NCBI RefSeq assembly: GCF_000820515.1
Contig: NZ_JXDG01000126.1
Span: forward strand, 1 to 64,000
Reading direction: 5' to 3'
Source of the DNA: Pseudomonas batumici
GTDB lineage: Bacteria > Pseudomonadota > Gammaproteobacteria > Pseudomonadales > Pseudomonadaceae
Length of the DNA: 64,000 nt
Of this stretch, positions 44,682 to 52,615 are shown in pieces (the first letter of the stretch is position 1; every line of letters starts with the position of its first letter). The position numbers and the translations under genes are program-made. The notes under the pieces were generated by a model. That model made no database searches. It was given only the letters and a program-made list of their open reading frames with translations, and was not told where the DNA came from.

Positions 44682-45170
44682 TTAAGCGGGTAGGCCGGCG
44701 CGGCGAATGGTCGGCACGGGAATGCCGAGGGCGCGCAGTTGCTGGAAGGGGTTCATGAACTCCCGGTTGCGTTTGATCCGGCCGTTCTCGAGTTCGAAGG
44801 AATGGATGTAGTGGTTCTCGCAATAGCCCTTGGGGTAGCCGGGCAGGTTGACGGTGCCGCGCCCGTCGCTTTCGACCCAGAAGTGATTCGGGTCGGCGGT
44901 TTCGAAGATCCGGATGTTGTGCCACTGCCAGTCCGGGAAGCACTGGTCCAGCCAGACGCCCAGGGCCGCCAGCATGGCGTGGCCGTGGAAGACCAGCGGG
45001 GTGGCGTTGGCGGTGTTCCAGGAGCCGCCGCTGCCGTCCTCGGTGAACAGTTCGTGTCGGCGCAGGCGCGCGGCACCGTGGCTGTGCATGTACTGCTCGA
45101 CGGTGGCGCGGTTCTTGCGCCGCAATTCCGGGGCGTCGGCAAATCCTGTCTGGATCGCGGTAGTGGGCAT
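44682..45170 (-). CDS. phzA: Phenazine biosynthesis protein PhzA
   Basis: 162 residues, close paralogue of PhzB (same fold, same blocks such as 'RRHELFTEDGSGG' and 'FQQLRALGIPVPTIRRAG'). The PhzA copy of the family generally has little activity alone and modulates PhzB. The first gene of the operon; translation most likely starts at ATG 45170, eight bases after AAAGGAA. ATG 45176 is two codons earlier but is too close to that ribosome site. A leader of about 200 bases precedes it. Confidence 0.94.
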   Translation of the reverse strand: MPTTAIQTGFADAPELRRKNRATVEQYMHSHGAARLRRHELFTEDGSGGSWNTANATPLVFHGHAMLAALGVWLDQCFPDWQWHNIRIFETADPNHFWVESDGRGTVNLPGYPKGYCENHYIHSFELENGRIKRNREFMNPFQQLRALGIPVPTIRRAGLPA

Positions 45171-45267
45171 GCTCATGTTCCTTTGGGCACGTTCAAGTAG
45201 CCGGGTGGTTCGGTACTGAAAGACACTTTCATGACGGCGAACTATCAAGGCGTTTTTATATAACTGA

Positions 45268-45286
45268 CCAGTTCCTGGAGAACTGG
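45268..45286 (-). promoter_or_regulatory. Hairpin in the phzA leader, possible RsmA/RsmE site
   Basis: CCAGTTC and GAACTGG form a perfect seven-bp stem with a five-base loop. On the minus (sense) strand the loop and stem read TCCAGGAACT, matching the RsmA/RsmE recognition pattern at eight of ten positions, though GGA straddles loop and stem. Confidence 0.4.
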
Positions 45287-45375
45287 GGTTAAGAGGTAAA
45301 CGCTATGTAATAAATAATACCGTTCGGTCACAGGGTGACTGTGCGTTGCTGTTGAAGCAAACTTGTCGGAGGGGA

Positions 45376-45422
45376 TTTATACAGGGGGGCGATTGGAAAA
45401 GTTAAGCTACCAGATTTCGTAG
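45376..45422 (-). promoter_or_regulatory. phzA promoter with lux-type phz box
   Basis: An imperfect palindrome CTACCAGATTTCGTAG (45407-45422; 12 of 16 positions symmetric) lies 25 bases from a TATAAA -10 (45381-45376 on the minus strand). PhzR with acyl-homoserine lactone should bind here. The box is closely related to the perfect one upstream of phzI, with the same left half. Confidence 0.75.
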
Positions 45423-45656
45423 GTGTGAAGCCTTTACGTCCGGCTTAACCTTCGCGCGCCCTTGGGATAGAGCTCTAGACGTACGGTTTCAGCGGCAAGT
45501 GAACGGTGTCACAGTTGCAAATAGCCACTCACTAAATTTAAAAGAGGTTGCTCTATAGTTAGTTCGAATGGTTATGGTTTTTTTACGGATGCCCCCATTG
45601 ACAGGATGATCAGCTGGACTAGGATGACAAACCGATTCTCATCTTGGATAGCTAAA

Positions 45657-46379
45657 ATGGACTTAGCACAGCTTTGGGTCTGGGATATTTATTTCTATTC
45701 GCTTTTTGCGAAAGCCATGAACATGGAGGATTTTACTGGCATCGCATTGAACGCCATCACTGATCTGAAATTCGATTTCTATGCCTACGGCATGTGTAGC
45801 CTCACGCCGTTCATGCGGCCGAAAACCCACCTCTACAGCAACTACCCGGTGGAGTGGGTGGAGCGTTACCAAACCATGAACTACGCGGTGATCGACCCCA
45901 CGGTGAAGCACAGCCGGTTGTCCTCGACGCCGATCTTGTGGAGCGACGACATCTTCAAGGGCAGCCCTGGCCTGTGGTCTGAGGCCAACGACTCGCACTT
46001 GCGCCATGGGCTGGCCCAGCCGTCGTTCAACGCACGCGGTCGCGTGGGGTTGCTGAGCCTGGCGCGTAAAGACAAGAAGATCAGCGCCGAGGAGTTTACG
46101 GAACTGGCACCCATCACCAAAGCTTTTGCCGATGCGGCCTATGCCAAGTTGTCGGAACTGGAGGGTGCGTTGGTGCAGGACAATGAAGTCGCGTTTACCG
46201 AGCGGGAAAGCGAAGTCTTGCGCTGGACGGCGGATGGCAAGACGTCAGAAGAGATTGGTGTGATCATGGGCGTGTGCACGGATACGGTTAATTACCATCA
46301 CAAGAATATCCAGCGCAAGATCGGCGCCAGTAACCGGGTGCAGGCGGTGACCTATGCTGTTGCCCTGGGTTATATATGA
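45657..46379 (+). CDS. phzR: Quorum-sensing regulator PhzR (LuxR family)
   Basis: 240 residues. An autoinducer-binding domain (about 10-165, with conserved 'FDFYAYGM', 'NYPVEWVERYQTMNYAVIDPTVKH' and 'RVGLLSLAR' residues) is followed by a LuxR HTH (about 175-235, 'FTERESEVLRWTADGKTSEEIG'). PhzR binds an acyl-homoserine lactone and activates the phz operon and phzI. The ATG at 45657 gives the length usual for PhzR; two upstream ATGs (45606, 45624) are possible but have poor ribosome sites. Upstream DNA is unusually AT-rich. Confidence 0.93.
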   Translation: MDLAQLWVWDIYFYSLFAKAMNMEDFTGIALNAITDLKFDFYAYGMCSLTPFMRPKTHLYSNYPVEWVERYQTMNYAVIDPTVKHSRLSSTPILWSDDIFKGSPGLWSEANDSHLRHGLAQPSFNARGRVGLLSLARKDKKISAEEFTELAPITKAFADAAYAKLSELEGALVQDNEVAFTERESEVLRWTADGKTSEEIGVIMGVCTDTVNYHHKNIQRKIGASNRVQAVTYAVALGYI

Positions 46380-46394
46380 CCCAGGCTTGATCTT

Positions 46395-46431
46395 TGTTGT
46401 GGAACAGGGTTGTCAGGCCTGTTCTGCAACA
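46395..46431. terminator. Bidirectional hairpin between phzR and phzI
   Basis: TGTTGTGGAACAGG (46395-46408) pairs with CCTGTTCTGCAACA (46418-46431) at 12 of 14 positions, in the 64-base gap between convergent genes. Confidence 0.65.
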
Positions 46432-46443
46432 GGGGCCGGATTA

Positions 46444-47031
46444 TCAGGCGATTTGTTTTAGCGCCTCGGGCACAAAGAACGCTGGTGCAAGACTGCTGAA
46501 GTGACGTTTACGCTCCGTTGGCAGTTGTATCGCGACAATCTGTTCATCCTGGTGCCGGATCATTGCGCCGAGGCGTTCATAATGGACACCGTTTTTCCGG
46601 TAGTAGCGCTCCATGATCTTGCTGACAATCCCCACGATATATTCGGCGCCTGCGTGATGCGCGGTTTCCAGGCACTTCCAGAACAAGGGCATGGCCAACT
46701 CCGGGGTTGAGGTGGTGAAGCGCGTCATTTCCCAGATCAAGGCACTGGCCGGCACGCCTTCGGCGCAGGTGTGGCCGAACACCCCGTCGAGCAGGTTGGG
46801 CGCGGTGGTGGGAATCAGCCGGGCACAGCCGATCAGCTCGCGGGCCGGGTTGAGCGCCAGCAGGTAGCGGGCCTGGGCGTGGTCATAGGCGTCCCATTCA
46901 CAACCCGGCGCATCCGGGGGAAGGGGCAATTGCCAACCCAGCTTCTCGACGAACTGCTGATAGCGGTATTGGCCGAGTGACAACCGCAGGCTGTCGCTCA
47001 TTGAGGACAGGGTGTGCTCTTCCATGTGCAT
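46444..47031 (-). CDS. phzI: Acyl-homoserine lactone synthase PhzI
   Basis: 195 residues of the LuxI family ('QFVEKLGWQLP', 'YLLALNPARELIGCARLIPTT', 'WEMTRFTT' and 'RYYRKNGVHYERLG'). It makes an acyl-homoserine lactone from SAM and acyl-ACP. The ATG at 47031 (or ATG 47025) was chosen by match to PhzI length and the AGAGAAG upstream; the frame continues to 47100 but would cross the promoter. Transcription converges with phzR. Its promoter carries a perfect lux-type box, giving positive feedback. Confidence 0.94.
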   Translation of the reverse strand: MHMEEHTLSSMSDSLRLSLGQYRYQQFVEKLGWQLPLPPDAPGCEWDAYDHAQARYLLALNPARELIGCARLIPTTAPNLLDGVFGHTCAEGVPASALIWEMTRFTTSTPELAMPLFWKCLETAHHAGAEYIVGIVSKIMERYYRKNGVHYERLGAMIRHQDEQIVAIQLPTERKRHFSSLAPAFFVPEALKQIA

Positions 47032-47071
47032 AGGGGCTTCTCTATCGATAAAGGACGGCGGGCGTCGATTT

Positions 47072-47116
47072 ATATAGAGCAAGCGCTGGGGGGTTGGCAC
47101 CTACCAGATCTGGTAG
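47072..47116 (-). promoter_or_regulatory. phzI promoter with perfect phz box
   Basis: CTACCAGATCTGGTAG (47101-47116) is a perfect 16-bp palindrome. A TATATA -10 (47077-47072 on the minus strand) lies 23 bases further, nearly the same distance as in the phzA promoter. It is 70 bases upstream of the phzI start. Confidence 0.88.
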
Positions 47117-47153
47117 GGGGGGCGAACCTGGTCCCTGGGGCCGCCCGAATGAT

Positions 47154-48032
47154 TCAGGTCGAGTTACTTCTCAAGTTCAGCGCGCGCAGTAGCGCATCCA
47201 CTTGTCCGAATGCATCCTGTTGCCATTGATCAGGTGTTCGTTCGCCCAGGATCTGCGTGTCTTCGACAAACCGGCGCACCGAGGTGGGTCCATAACCTTC
47301 GACTGCGTCGAATTTGTCGGCGATGTACCGAAAGCCCTGCTCGCCACTGCCCCGCTCCAATACCGGGCGACACTCGCGAGCTAGCGCCCCAATGCCATCG
47401 GGGTAGTTTCGAACGCAATAGTAGATGTCGTAGGCGTCTTTCTGTTTGTGTCGGCCAGCCAGCGCATAGCCCTTCATCGCCAGTAGTGCGGGAATGGAAC
47501 ACACTGCGATTTCTACGCGGTTTTTACCGCCCGTTGGCATCGGACCTTCAATAGCCACCATCTGGTAGAAACGCATTGCCAGGTCAGCGCCATCGGCACG
47601 CTGTACTGCGAAGTCACTCAGAATCGGTGGTACGTTGCGCACGATCTCGGCATCGCGAGGCATTAGAAAGTCTACGATCACATCAATGGGAGCATCGCCC
47701 TCCTGAACGGTGATCTGGCGGCTCAGTTGAAACCGTCTTAGCTCGCTACGTTGTTGATAGCCATGCCCGATCAACGTACCGATCAATGTTGCGTACTCTC
47801 CATCGCCCAATGCCTCGGCATCCAAGCTCAGGTCAATATCCAGCGTTCCCACATGCTGCATGTCCTCATTGGCAAGCAGCAGCCAGGGGACGGCGCCGCC
47901 GATAACTGCGAACTTGCCTCGGAAGCTGCCGAGGATCTGGCCGATCTCTACCAGTACGGTTTTGACTGCGTAGGTGGTCCGGTCATCGTAGTCGGCTGCG
48001 GATTGCGGCTCTTGCGGTATCACTGGGTCCAT
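47154..48032 (-). CDS. AbiEii/AbiGii-family nucleotidyltransferase toxin
   Basis: 292 residues of the type IV toxin AbiEii family. The nucleotidyltransferase motif is 'VIGGAVPWLLLANE...TLDIDLSL' (GG, then DxD). AbiEii toxins transfer nucleotides to essential RNA and give phage abortive infection. The ATG at 48032 lies within the antitoxin gene end (13-base overlap), so it is coupled to AbiEi. It ends 38 bases before the phzI box. Confidence 0.88.
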   Translation of the reverse strand: MDPVIPQEPQSAADYDDRTTYAVKTVLVEIGQILGSFRGKFAVIGGAVPWLLLANEDMQHVGTLDIDLSLDAEALGDGEYATLIGTLIGHGYQQRSELRRFQLSRQITVQEGDAPIDVIVDFLMPRDAEIVRNVPPILSDFAVQRADGADLAMRFYQMVAIEGPMPTGGKNRVEIAVCSIPALLAMKGYALAGRHKQKDAYDIYYCVRNYPDGIGALARECRPVLERGSGEQGFRYIADKFDAVEGYGPTSVRRFVEDTQILGERTPDQWQQDAFGQVDALLRALNLRSNST

Positions 48033-49075
48033 CTGAATTTTTCCTGTCGCAGGTAATGGGCGGCTTCTTGTCCGCGCTCCCCTGCGATGGAAAGATCCAG
48101 ATAGGTTTGGACAGGGTCGGTACACAGGACACCGGGCGAGGGCTCAACCGTATCGAAGAGTAGGGCTTTATCCTTCGGCAAGGTAATGACGATATTGTCT
48201 CCTTTGGTAACTGGGGTTAGTTGTAGCGCCTCTTTCAGCACCTCCAGCCCTTGGTGATCGGCATAAAAATGCCATGTGCCGATCCGGGCGTAAGGGGCGA
48301 TCCAGTTCGCAGCGGAGAACGAAGAGAAACACCCATGGCCCTTTGAATCCTGACTGAACACGTGGCGTGCTGCGTTCTCCAGCAGGGCGCCATGCAAGGG
48401 GCTATAGAAGCGCTTCCGCTCGCCAAGTGGTGCTTCGTAGCTTGAGCTCCAAGCGTCCAGCAACTCGTCGGGGGCAGACAGATACAGACCTGAGCTTGTG
48501 GTCCGTGCCCATTCCCGATCCAGCAGGGCTGTTCGTACATTGCTGACGTGCCCCAGGCTCACGCCGGTAGCCTCGACCAGCTCAGTGACTCGCCATGCCT
48601 TCTCTGGCTCACGCAGCATGGCGCGCAGGAGCTGTGCCGATTTGGGTTTGAACAACGATTTGAGCGCCCGGTGCTCGGTGGCTGGTTTGTCGGTGACCTG
48701 GCGTTCGATAAAGACCCCGTCGAACGCTATCCAGGCATTGCCTTGCAGGTCGAGGAACCCCACCTGCCTGTCGCGGCACATCACTCTGGCCGCAGGTGAC
48801 AGGTAGGGGGCTATAAGTACCGGGATAGCGGTTTTTTCGTGGGCAATGTGTTCATGCAATTGCAGCAGGGCGGTGCGTACGTGTCGCGGTTGCCCGTTGG
48901 TCAGCACCTCGCAGACCAATGTACGTGCCATTTTCGCCGTTCTGATGTGTGCGAGCAGGTCGGCAGCGTGGTTCGCCTCGGTAACGTTCTGCCCCAGGCT
49001 TTCGATCTCAATGATTGGTACCTGCCTCAGAAGCTGGTGCAAGGCTTCGTGGGCTTGAACGATCATCTCTTTCAT
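48020..49075 (-). CDS. AbiEi-family antitoxin/autoregulator
   Basis: 351 residues. A winged-helix region with HTH-like 'WRVTELVEATGVSLGHVSNVRTALL' near residues 161-185 and a C-terminal AbiEi-type domain match the antitoxin of type IV AbiE systems, which represses its own promoter without binding its toxin. It is longer than the roughly 200-residue classical AbiEi because of an added N-terminal domain (about 1-130). Upstream lies an array of repeated half-sites that should be its operator. Confidence 0.85.
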   Translation of the reverse strand: MKEMIVQAHEALHQLLRQVPIIEIESLGQNVTEANHAADLLAHIRTAKMARTLVCEVLTNGQPRHVRTALLQLHEHIAHEKTAIPVLIAPYLSPAARVMCRDRQVGFLDLQGNAWIAFDGVFIERQVTDKPATEHRALKSLFKPKSAQLLRAMLREPEKAWRVTELVEATGVSLGHVSNVRTALLDREWARTTSSGLYLSAPDELLDAWSSSYEAPLGERKRFYSPLHGALLENAARHVFSQDSKGHGCFSSFSAANWIAPYARIGTWHFYADHQGLEVLKEALQLTPVTKGDNIVITLPKDKALLFDTVEPSPGVLCTDPVQTYLDLSIAGERGQEAAHYLRQEKFRWTQ

Positions 49076-49086
49076 AGAAAACCCAT

Positions 49087-49170
49087 ATTTCAGCGTATGT
49101 TGAAATTAGTTAATTCAGTGAAATAAGTCAAAATTTCACCATTTCTACTCATTTCAACGGTTGCTGAAGG
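49087..49170 (-). promoter_or_regulatory. Periodic operator array of the AbiE promoter
   Basis: ATTTCA or its complement TGAAAT occurs at 49087, 49101, 49119, 49133 and 49151, and TGAA at 49165. The gaps alternate 14 and 18 bases, giving three pairs at exact 32-base spacing (three helical turns). The last pair extends into the 3' end of the neighbouring dioxygenase gene. Probable AbiEi binding sites. Confidence 0.6.
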
Positions 49171-49864
49171 AGTCGATTTTCAAGGTGCACGCTGGGCATA
49201 CAACATCCGAGGGATCGAACCGATCGCTCGTGTCCATCCGAATATTTCGCAGGTTCACAGTTTCCAGGTGTGACGCGTATAGAGGCTCCGAAAAATAGCT
49301 GATCAGGACGGAGCGACGGCGTGCGCCGATTGGGTTCAGACTGCCGGCATGCACCAGATCGGCATCAAATACCAGGATGTCGCCCGCGAAGCCTGAAAGC
49401 TGCACGGAGCGGGACTCGTCATTGAAATCGAATGGCGGCTCTCCCTGCCCAGGGCGATGGCTGCCGGGAACGATACGTGTTGCGCCGTTCTCGGGGCCAT
49501 AATCGTCGAAATAGGCCAGGGCGTTCACTGTGTCGCCAGGCCGTTGGGCCGACAAGTCGCGGTGCAGCTGCTGATGCCCGCCACCGGCAAGGGGCTCGCG
49601 GCCCTCCACTTGCGAGAGGAAGAACCGTTCTCCGATCAACTCACCCACCACTGCCAGCACCTCCGGCAGACGACACACCGCCTGAACCTTCGAATCTAAG
49701 TCCAACAGCGAATGGCGCCAGTCCATGCCACGCGGCACCGGCCATTGGCTCGACGGCTTCACGCCCGCATCGAACGCGGCGCGAAGGTCACCCAGCCACT
49801 CGGCCGGGATTGTGCGACGGAGCAGTACATAGCCATCTCGATGGAGTTGCTCGCGGTCAGTCAT
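49154..49864 (-). CDS. Phytanoyl-CoA dioxygenase (PhyH) family protein
   Basis: 236 residues of the Fe(II)/2-oxoglutarate oxygenase fold. The iron ligands are 'LHRDLS' (HxD) and 'LVHAGSLNP' (distal His), with Arg nearby in 'GARRRSVLISYF'. The family hydroxylates or halogenates varied small substrates; in bacteria it often belongs to natural-product pathways. It is transcribed toward the abiE pair and ends within its operator. The ATG at 49864 follows GAGGAAG. Substrate unknown; a link to the nearby phenazine genes is not shown. Confidence 0.8.
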   Translation of the reverse strand: MTDREQLHRDGYVLLRRTIPAEWLGDLRAAFDAGVKPSSQWPVPRGMDWRHSLLDLDSKVQAVCRLPEVLAVVGELIGERFFLSQVEGREPLAGGGHQQLHRDLSAQRPGDTVNALAYFDDYGPENGATRIVPGSHRPGQGEPPFDFNDESRSVQLSGFAGDILVFDADLVHAGSLNPIGARRRSVLISYFSEPLYASHLETVNLRNIRMDTSDRFDPSDVVCPACTLKIDSFSNR

Positions 49865-50140
49865 AGCTTCCTCGACCAGAAAAGGGACCGATTGATTTTC
49901 TGCTTTTGTGGAGCTAAGCCTAGGCTGGCATCTCAGCAAAAAAATCTGCACGCCTGATAACCCCAGGTACCTAGCGGTACGTCATTGCTCCGAAAAAATC
50001 TAACTCCATCTTATTGTTTCTACGATATTTAGGGATTTATTGCCGGAGTCTTCCTGCTGCCGGCCCTGGCCTGGCCGCCGGCGAACTAAACTGGTTCTAC
50101 CTCTGAGGCAGATGTCTCCAGAGAGGTCAGGAGGTGTCAG

Positions 50141-50539
50141 ATGGCCATTAATGATACTTATCGAGAAATTGAACAGACCCTTGGTGTGGTACCGGAGTGG
50201 ATCAAGCAGATGCCGGCAGGCGGAGCGAGCGGATTCTGGGGGGTGGCCCGGGACTTTTGGCTGGCAGATACCAAAATCCCTAATAAGTACAAGGAACTGA
50301 TTGGTCTGGCGGTGTCCGGGGCGACCCGCTGCAAGTATTGCGCCCTGTTCCATACCGAAGCCGCGCGCTTGTTTGGCGCGAGCGACGAGGAAATTTCCGA
50401 AGCCAGCTTGATGGGGGCGGTGACCATGATGGGCAGCACCTTTATCAACGCCCAGCAGCTCGACTACGAGCAATTCCGGCAGGAAACACTGAGTATCGTC
50501 CGGTATGTCAAAGATCACTCGCAACCCAAGGCCGCATAA
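50141..50539 (+). CDS. Carboxymuconolactone decarboxylase/AhpD-like protein
   Basis: 132 residues of the CMD family with 'RCKYCALFH' (CxxC-x3-H), the redox and proton-relay signature of AhpD-like proteins. Translation starts at 50141 with GGAGG upstream. It overlaps the following hypothetical gene by 35 bases. The pair lies just ahead of the cytochrome oxidase genes on the same strand; a role in peroxide or thiol handling there is inference. Confidence 0.82.
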   Translation: MAINDTYREIEQTLGVVPEWIKQMPAGGASGFWGVARDFWLADTKIPNKYKELIGLAVSGATRCKYCALFHTEAARLFGASDEEISEASLMGAVTMMGSTFINAQQLDYEQFRQETLSIVRYVKDHSQPKAA

Positions 50540-50861
50540 GCCGTTGCGCGAACCCGCCCTTCGCCAGCTGACGAAGGATCAGTTGATTGCAATCACCAGC
50601 GATGGTCCTCGGACCACCGCTCGGTGGCAAGCGGCGGTGATGCGCGCCATCGGCGAACTCATGCAATACGGCGATGCCGCCCGCGAAGAGAACCAGGACC
50701 TGCGCATTCCTTTCGCCAAAGCGCTCCATGACCTCTATGCGGGACGCAAGTCCGACGCCGAGCTGACGGAAATGGTGTTGCTGATGCTGGAGGTGGAAAC
50801 CGCCCCCTTGCTCGGCAACGAGCCCCAGGCGGGAGCGGTATCCGGGAACGATGCCCCCTGA
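50505..50861 (+). CDS. Hypothetical protein, 118 residues
   Basis: 118 residues, basic at the N-terminus ('KITRNPRPHKPLREP') and acidic toward the end, with no membrane segment. It starts within the CMD gene (35-base overlap, different frame) and continues 320 bases beyond it with even codon use, so it seems genuine. I do not recognise a family. It precedes the oxidase genes by about 230 bases. Confidence 0.55.
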   Translation: MSKITRNPRPHKPLREPALRQLTKDQLIAITSDGPRTTARWQAAVMRAIGELMQYGDAAREENQDLRIPFAKALHDLYAGRKSDAELTEMVLLMLEVETAPLLGNEPQAGAVSGNDAP

Positions 50862-51092
50862 TCTGTGTTGGGATGATAGGTTTTCCGTCTGTCCAAGCCC
50901 CCTGGCCCACCCTGTCTGTGAATCGGTGCCGCAGGTCTCCTGACGCGCACTATACTTTTATGAAATTTGCCCTGGGGATAGAGGCAATTTTCCAACAGGC
51001 TTGGGAGGTGGATGAGTCAGTGACGTAACGCTGCGGTTTGGCGCCGTTGCGTTCGCATGACTACAGGGCAACAGGCGCAGGATGAAGAGAAA

Positions 51093-52574
51093 ATGGCGAT
51101 AGCAATCATCTTAGTTCTAGTCGTCGTTGCCTCAGTCCTGTTCCACCTGTTCGCGCCTTGGCATTTGACTCCGGCTGCCTCCAACTGGGGATCGATAGAC
51201 ACCACACTGCTGATCACCCTGATCATTACCGGAATCTTTTTCATCGCCATCACGGTATTCATGGCGATCGCGGTATTTCGATTCCGTCACCGGGCAGGTT
51301 CCCGGGCGGTCTACCAGCCGGAAAACAAGAAGCTGGAAGGGTGGCTGATCATCGTCACCTCGCTGGGCATCATCGGCATGCTGGCGCCCGGCCTGATCGT
51401 CTACAACGATTTCATCCAGGTCCCGAAAGACGCTATCGAGCTCGAGGTGGTCTCCCAGCAGTGGCAGTGGTCCTTTCGCTTTCCCGGCCGCGACGGGAAG
51501 TTCGGCAAGTCGGATGTCAAATGGGTCGACGCCACCAACCCCTTCGGTATTGACCGCAATGATCCCGCGGGACAGGACGATGTACTCGTCCTGAACAATG
51601 AAGTTCGGCTGCCCATCAATCGGCCGGTAAAAGTCCTGCTGCGTTCCAAAGATGTCATACACAATTTCTATGTTCCGCAGATGCGCGCCAATATGGACAT
51701 GGTGCCGGGCATGGTGCCCTACTTCTGGTTTACCCCGACCAAACTCGGCAAGTTCGAAGTCCTTTGCCTGGAGTACTGTGGCCTGGGTCATTACAACATG
51801 CGGGGTCATCTGATCGTCGAGGAACAGGAGGCTTTCGATCGATGGCTCGCCAGCCAACCGACGTTTGCCCAGACCCTGGCGAGCGCCGCCACGCCCAGCC
51901 GGGACAGCCTGCTGGAAAAAGGCCGGCAGCTGGTCGAAAGCCATGGCTGCCGCGCCTGCCATAGCCAGGATGGCAGCGCCAGCCTGGGCCCGAGCTGGAA
52001 GGACTTGTATGGCCGCACGGAACAGCTGGCCGATGGCAGCCGCGTTCAGGTCGACGAGACCTACCTCAAGTCGGCCATCCTCGAGCCCACGGCCAGACGG
52101 GTCCAAGGCTACCCGCCGGTGATGGTGGCCTATACTTTCACCCAAGATGAGCTGGGCGCCGTGGTGGCCTTCATCAAATCGCTGAGTGCGGCGGGGCAGA
52201 AGGAGCAAGTCCCGGCGAGCGAAGCGGCAGGCCCAGGTGATGATCGGGTGGCGCAGGGACAGCGGCTGGCCGGATCGATGGGCTGCCTTGCCTGCCACAG
52301 TCTGGATGGCAGCCAGGCTGTCGGCCCAAGCTGGCAGGGCTTGTACGGCAAGATGGAAACCCTGGTGGATGGCACTCAGGTCAAGGTCGACGAGGCCTAT
52401 CTGAAGGAGTGCGTTCTCACGCCTGCTGCCAGGAGGGTCAAGGGTTATCCCCCGGTCATGCCGGTCTTTACCCCCAGTGACAAGGAACTGGATGCTCTGG
52501 TCGCCTTCATCAAGTCGAAAAGCAATGTCGACGCTGATACCGGCAAGGTGGAACCAGGCAAGTCGCCGCAGTAA
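51093..52574 (+). CDS. Cytochrome c oxidase subunit II with two fused cytochrome c domains
   Basis: 493 residues. Two membrane helices (about 1-20 and 33-62, plus 84-103) precede a cupredoxin domain with the full CuA site: His189, Cys224, Cys228, His232 and Met235 ('CLEYCGLGHYNM'). Two cytochrome c domains follow, with heme sites 'CRACH' (285-289) and 'CLACH' (397-401) and axial-Met 'YPPVM' motifs after each. The two heme domains are near copies of each other. A caa3-type oxidase with two hemes c on subunit II is unusual. The ATG at 51093 is preceded by GAAGAGA. Confidence 0.92.
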   Translation: MAIAIILVLVVVASVLFHLFAPWHLTPAASNWGSIDTTLLITLIITGIFFIAITVFMAIAVFRFRHRAGSRAVYQPENKKLEGWLIIVTSLGIIGMLAPGLIVYNDFIQVPKDAIELEVVSQQWQWSFRFPGRDGKFGKSDVKWVDATNPFGIDRNDPAGQDDVLVLNNEVRLPINRPVKVLLRSKDVIHNFYVPQMRANMDMVPGMVPYFWFTPTKLGKFEVLCLEYCGLGHYNMRGHLIVEEQEAFDRWLASQPTFAQTLASAATPSRDSLLEKGRQLVESHGCRACHSQDGSASLGPSWKDLYGRTEQLADGSRVQVDETYLKSAILEPTARRVQGYPPVMVAYTFTQDELGAVVAFIKSLSAAGQKEQVPASEAAGPGDDRVAQGQRLAGSMGCLACHSLDGSQAVGPSWQGLYGKMETLVDGTQVKVDEAYLKECVLTPAARRVKGYPPVMPVFTPSDKELDALVAFIKSKSNVDADTGKVEPGKSPQ

Positions 52575-52615
52575 ATAGCCGGAAACACTCCCACGCTCGT
52601 TCGGAGGATGTTTTG

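Larger units (their letters stand above)
45171..45656. other. phzA-phzR divergent intergenic region
   Basis: 486 bases between the divergent phzA and phzR genes. They hold the long phzA leader with a perfect hairpin (45268-45286), the phzA -10 and a lux-type box (45376-45422). The AT content rises toward phzR. TATAGT near 45554 may be a phzR -10. Confidence 0.7.

Noticed and set aside
47101..47116. Box before phzI as a restriction-site coincidence (it contains AGATCT)
   Set aside because: The full 16-bp palindrome, its match to the phzA box and its position before a -10 support a PhzR site.
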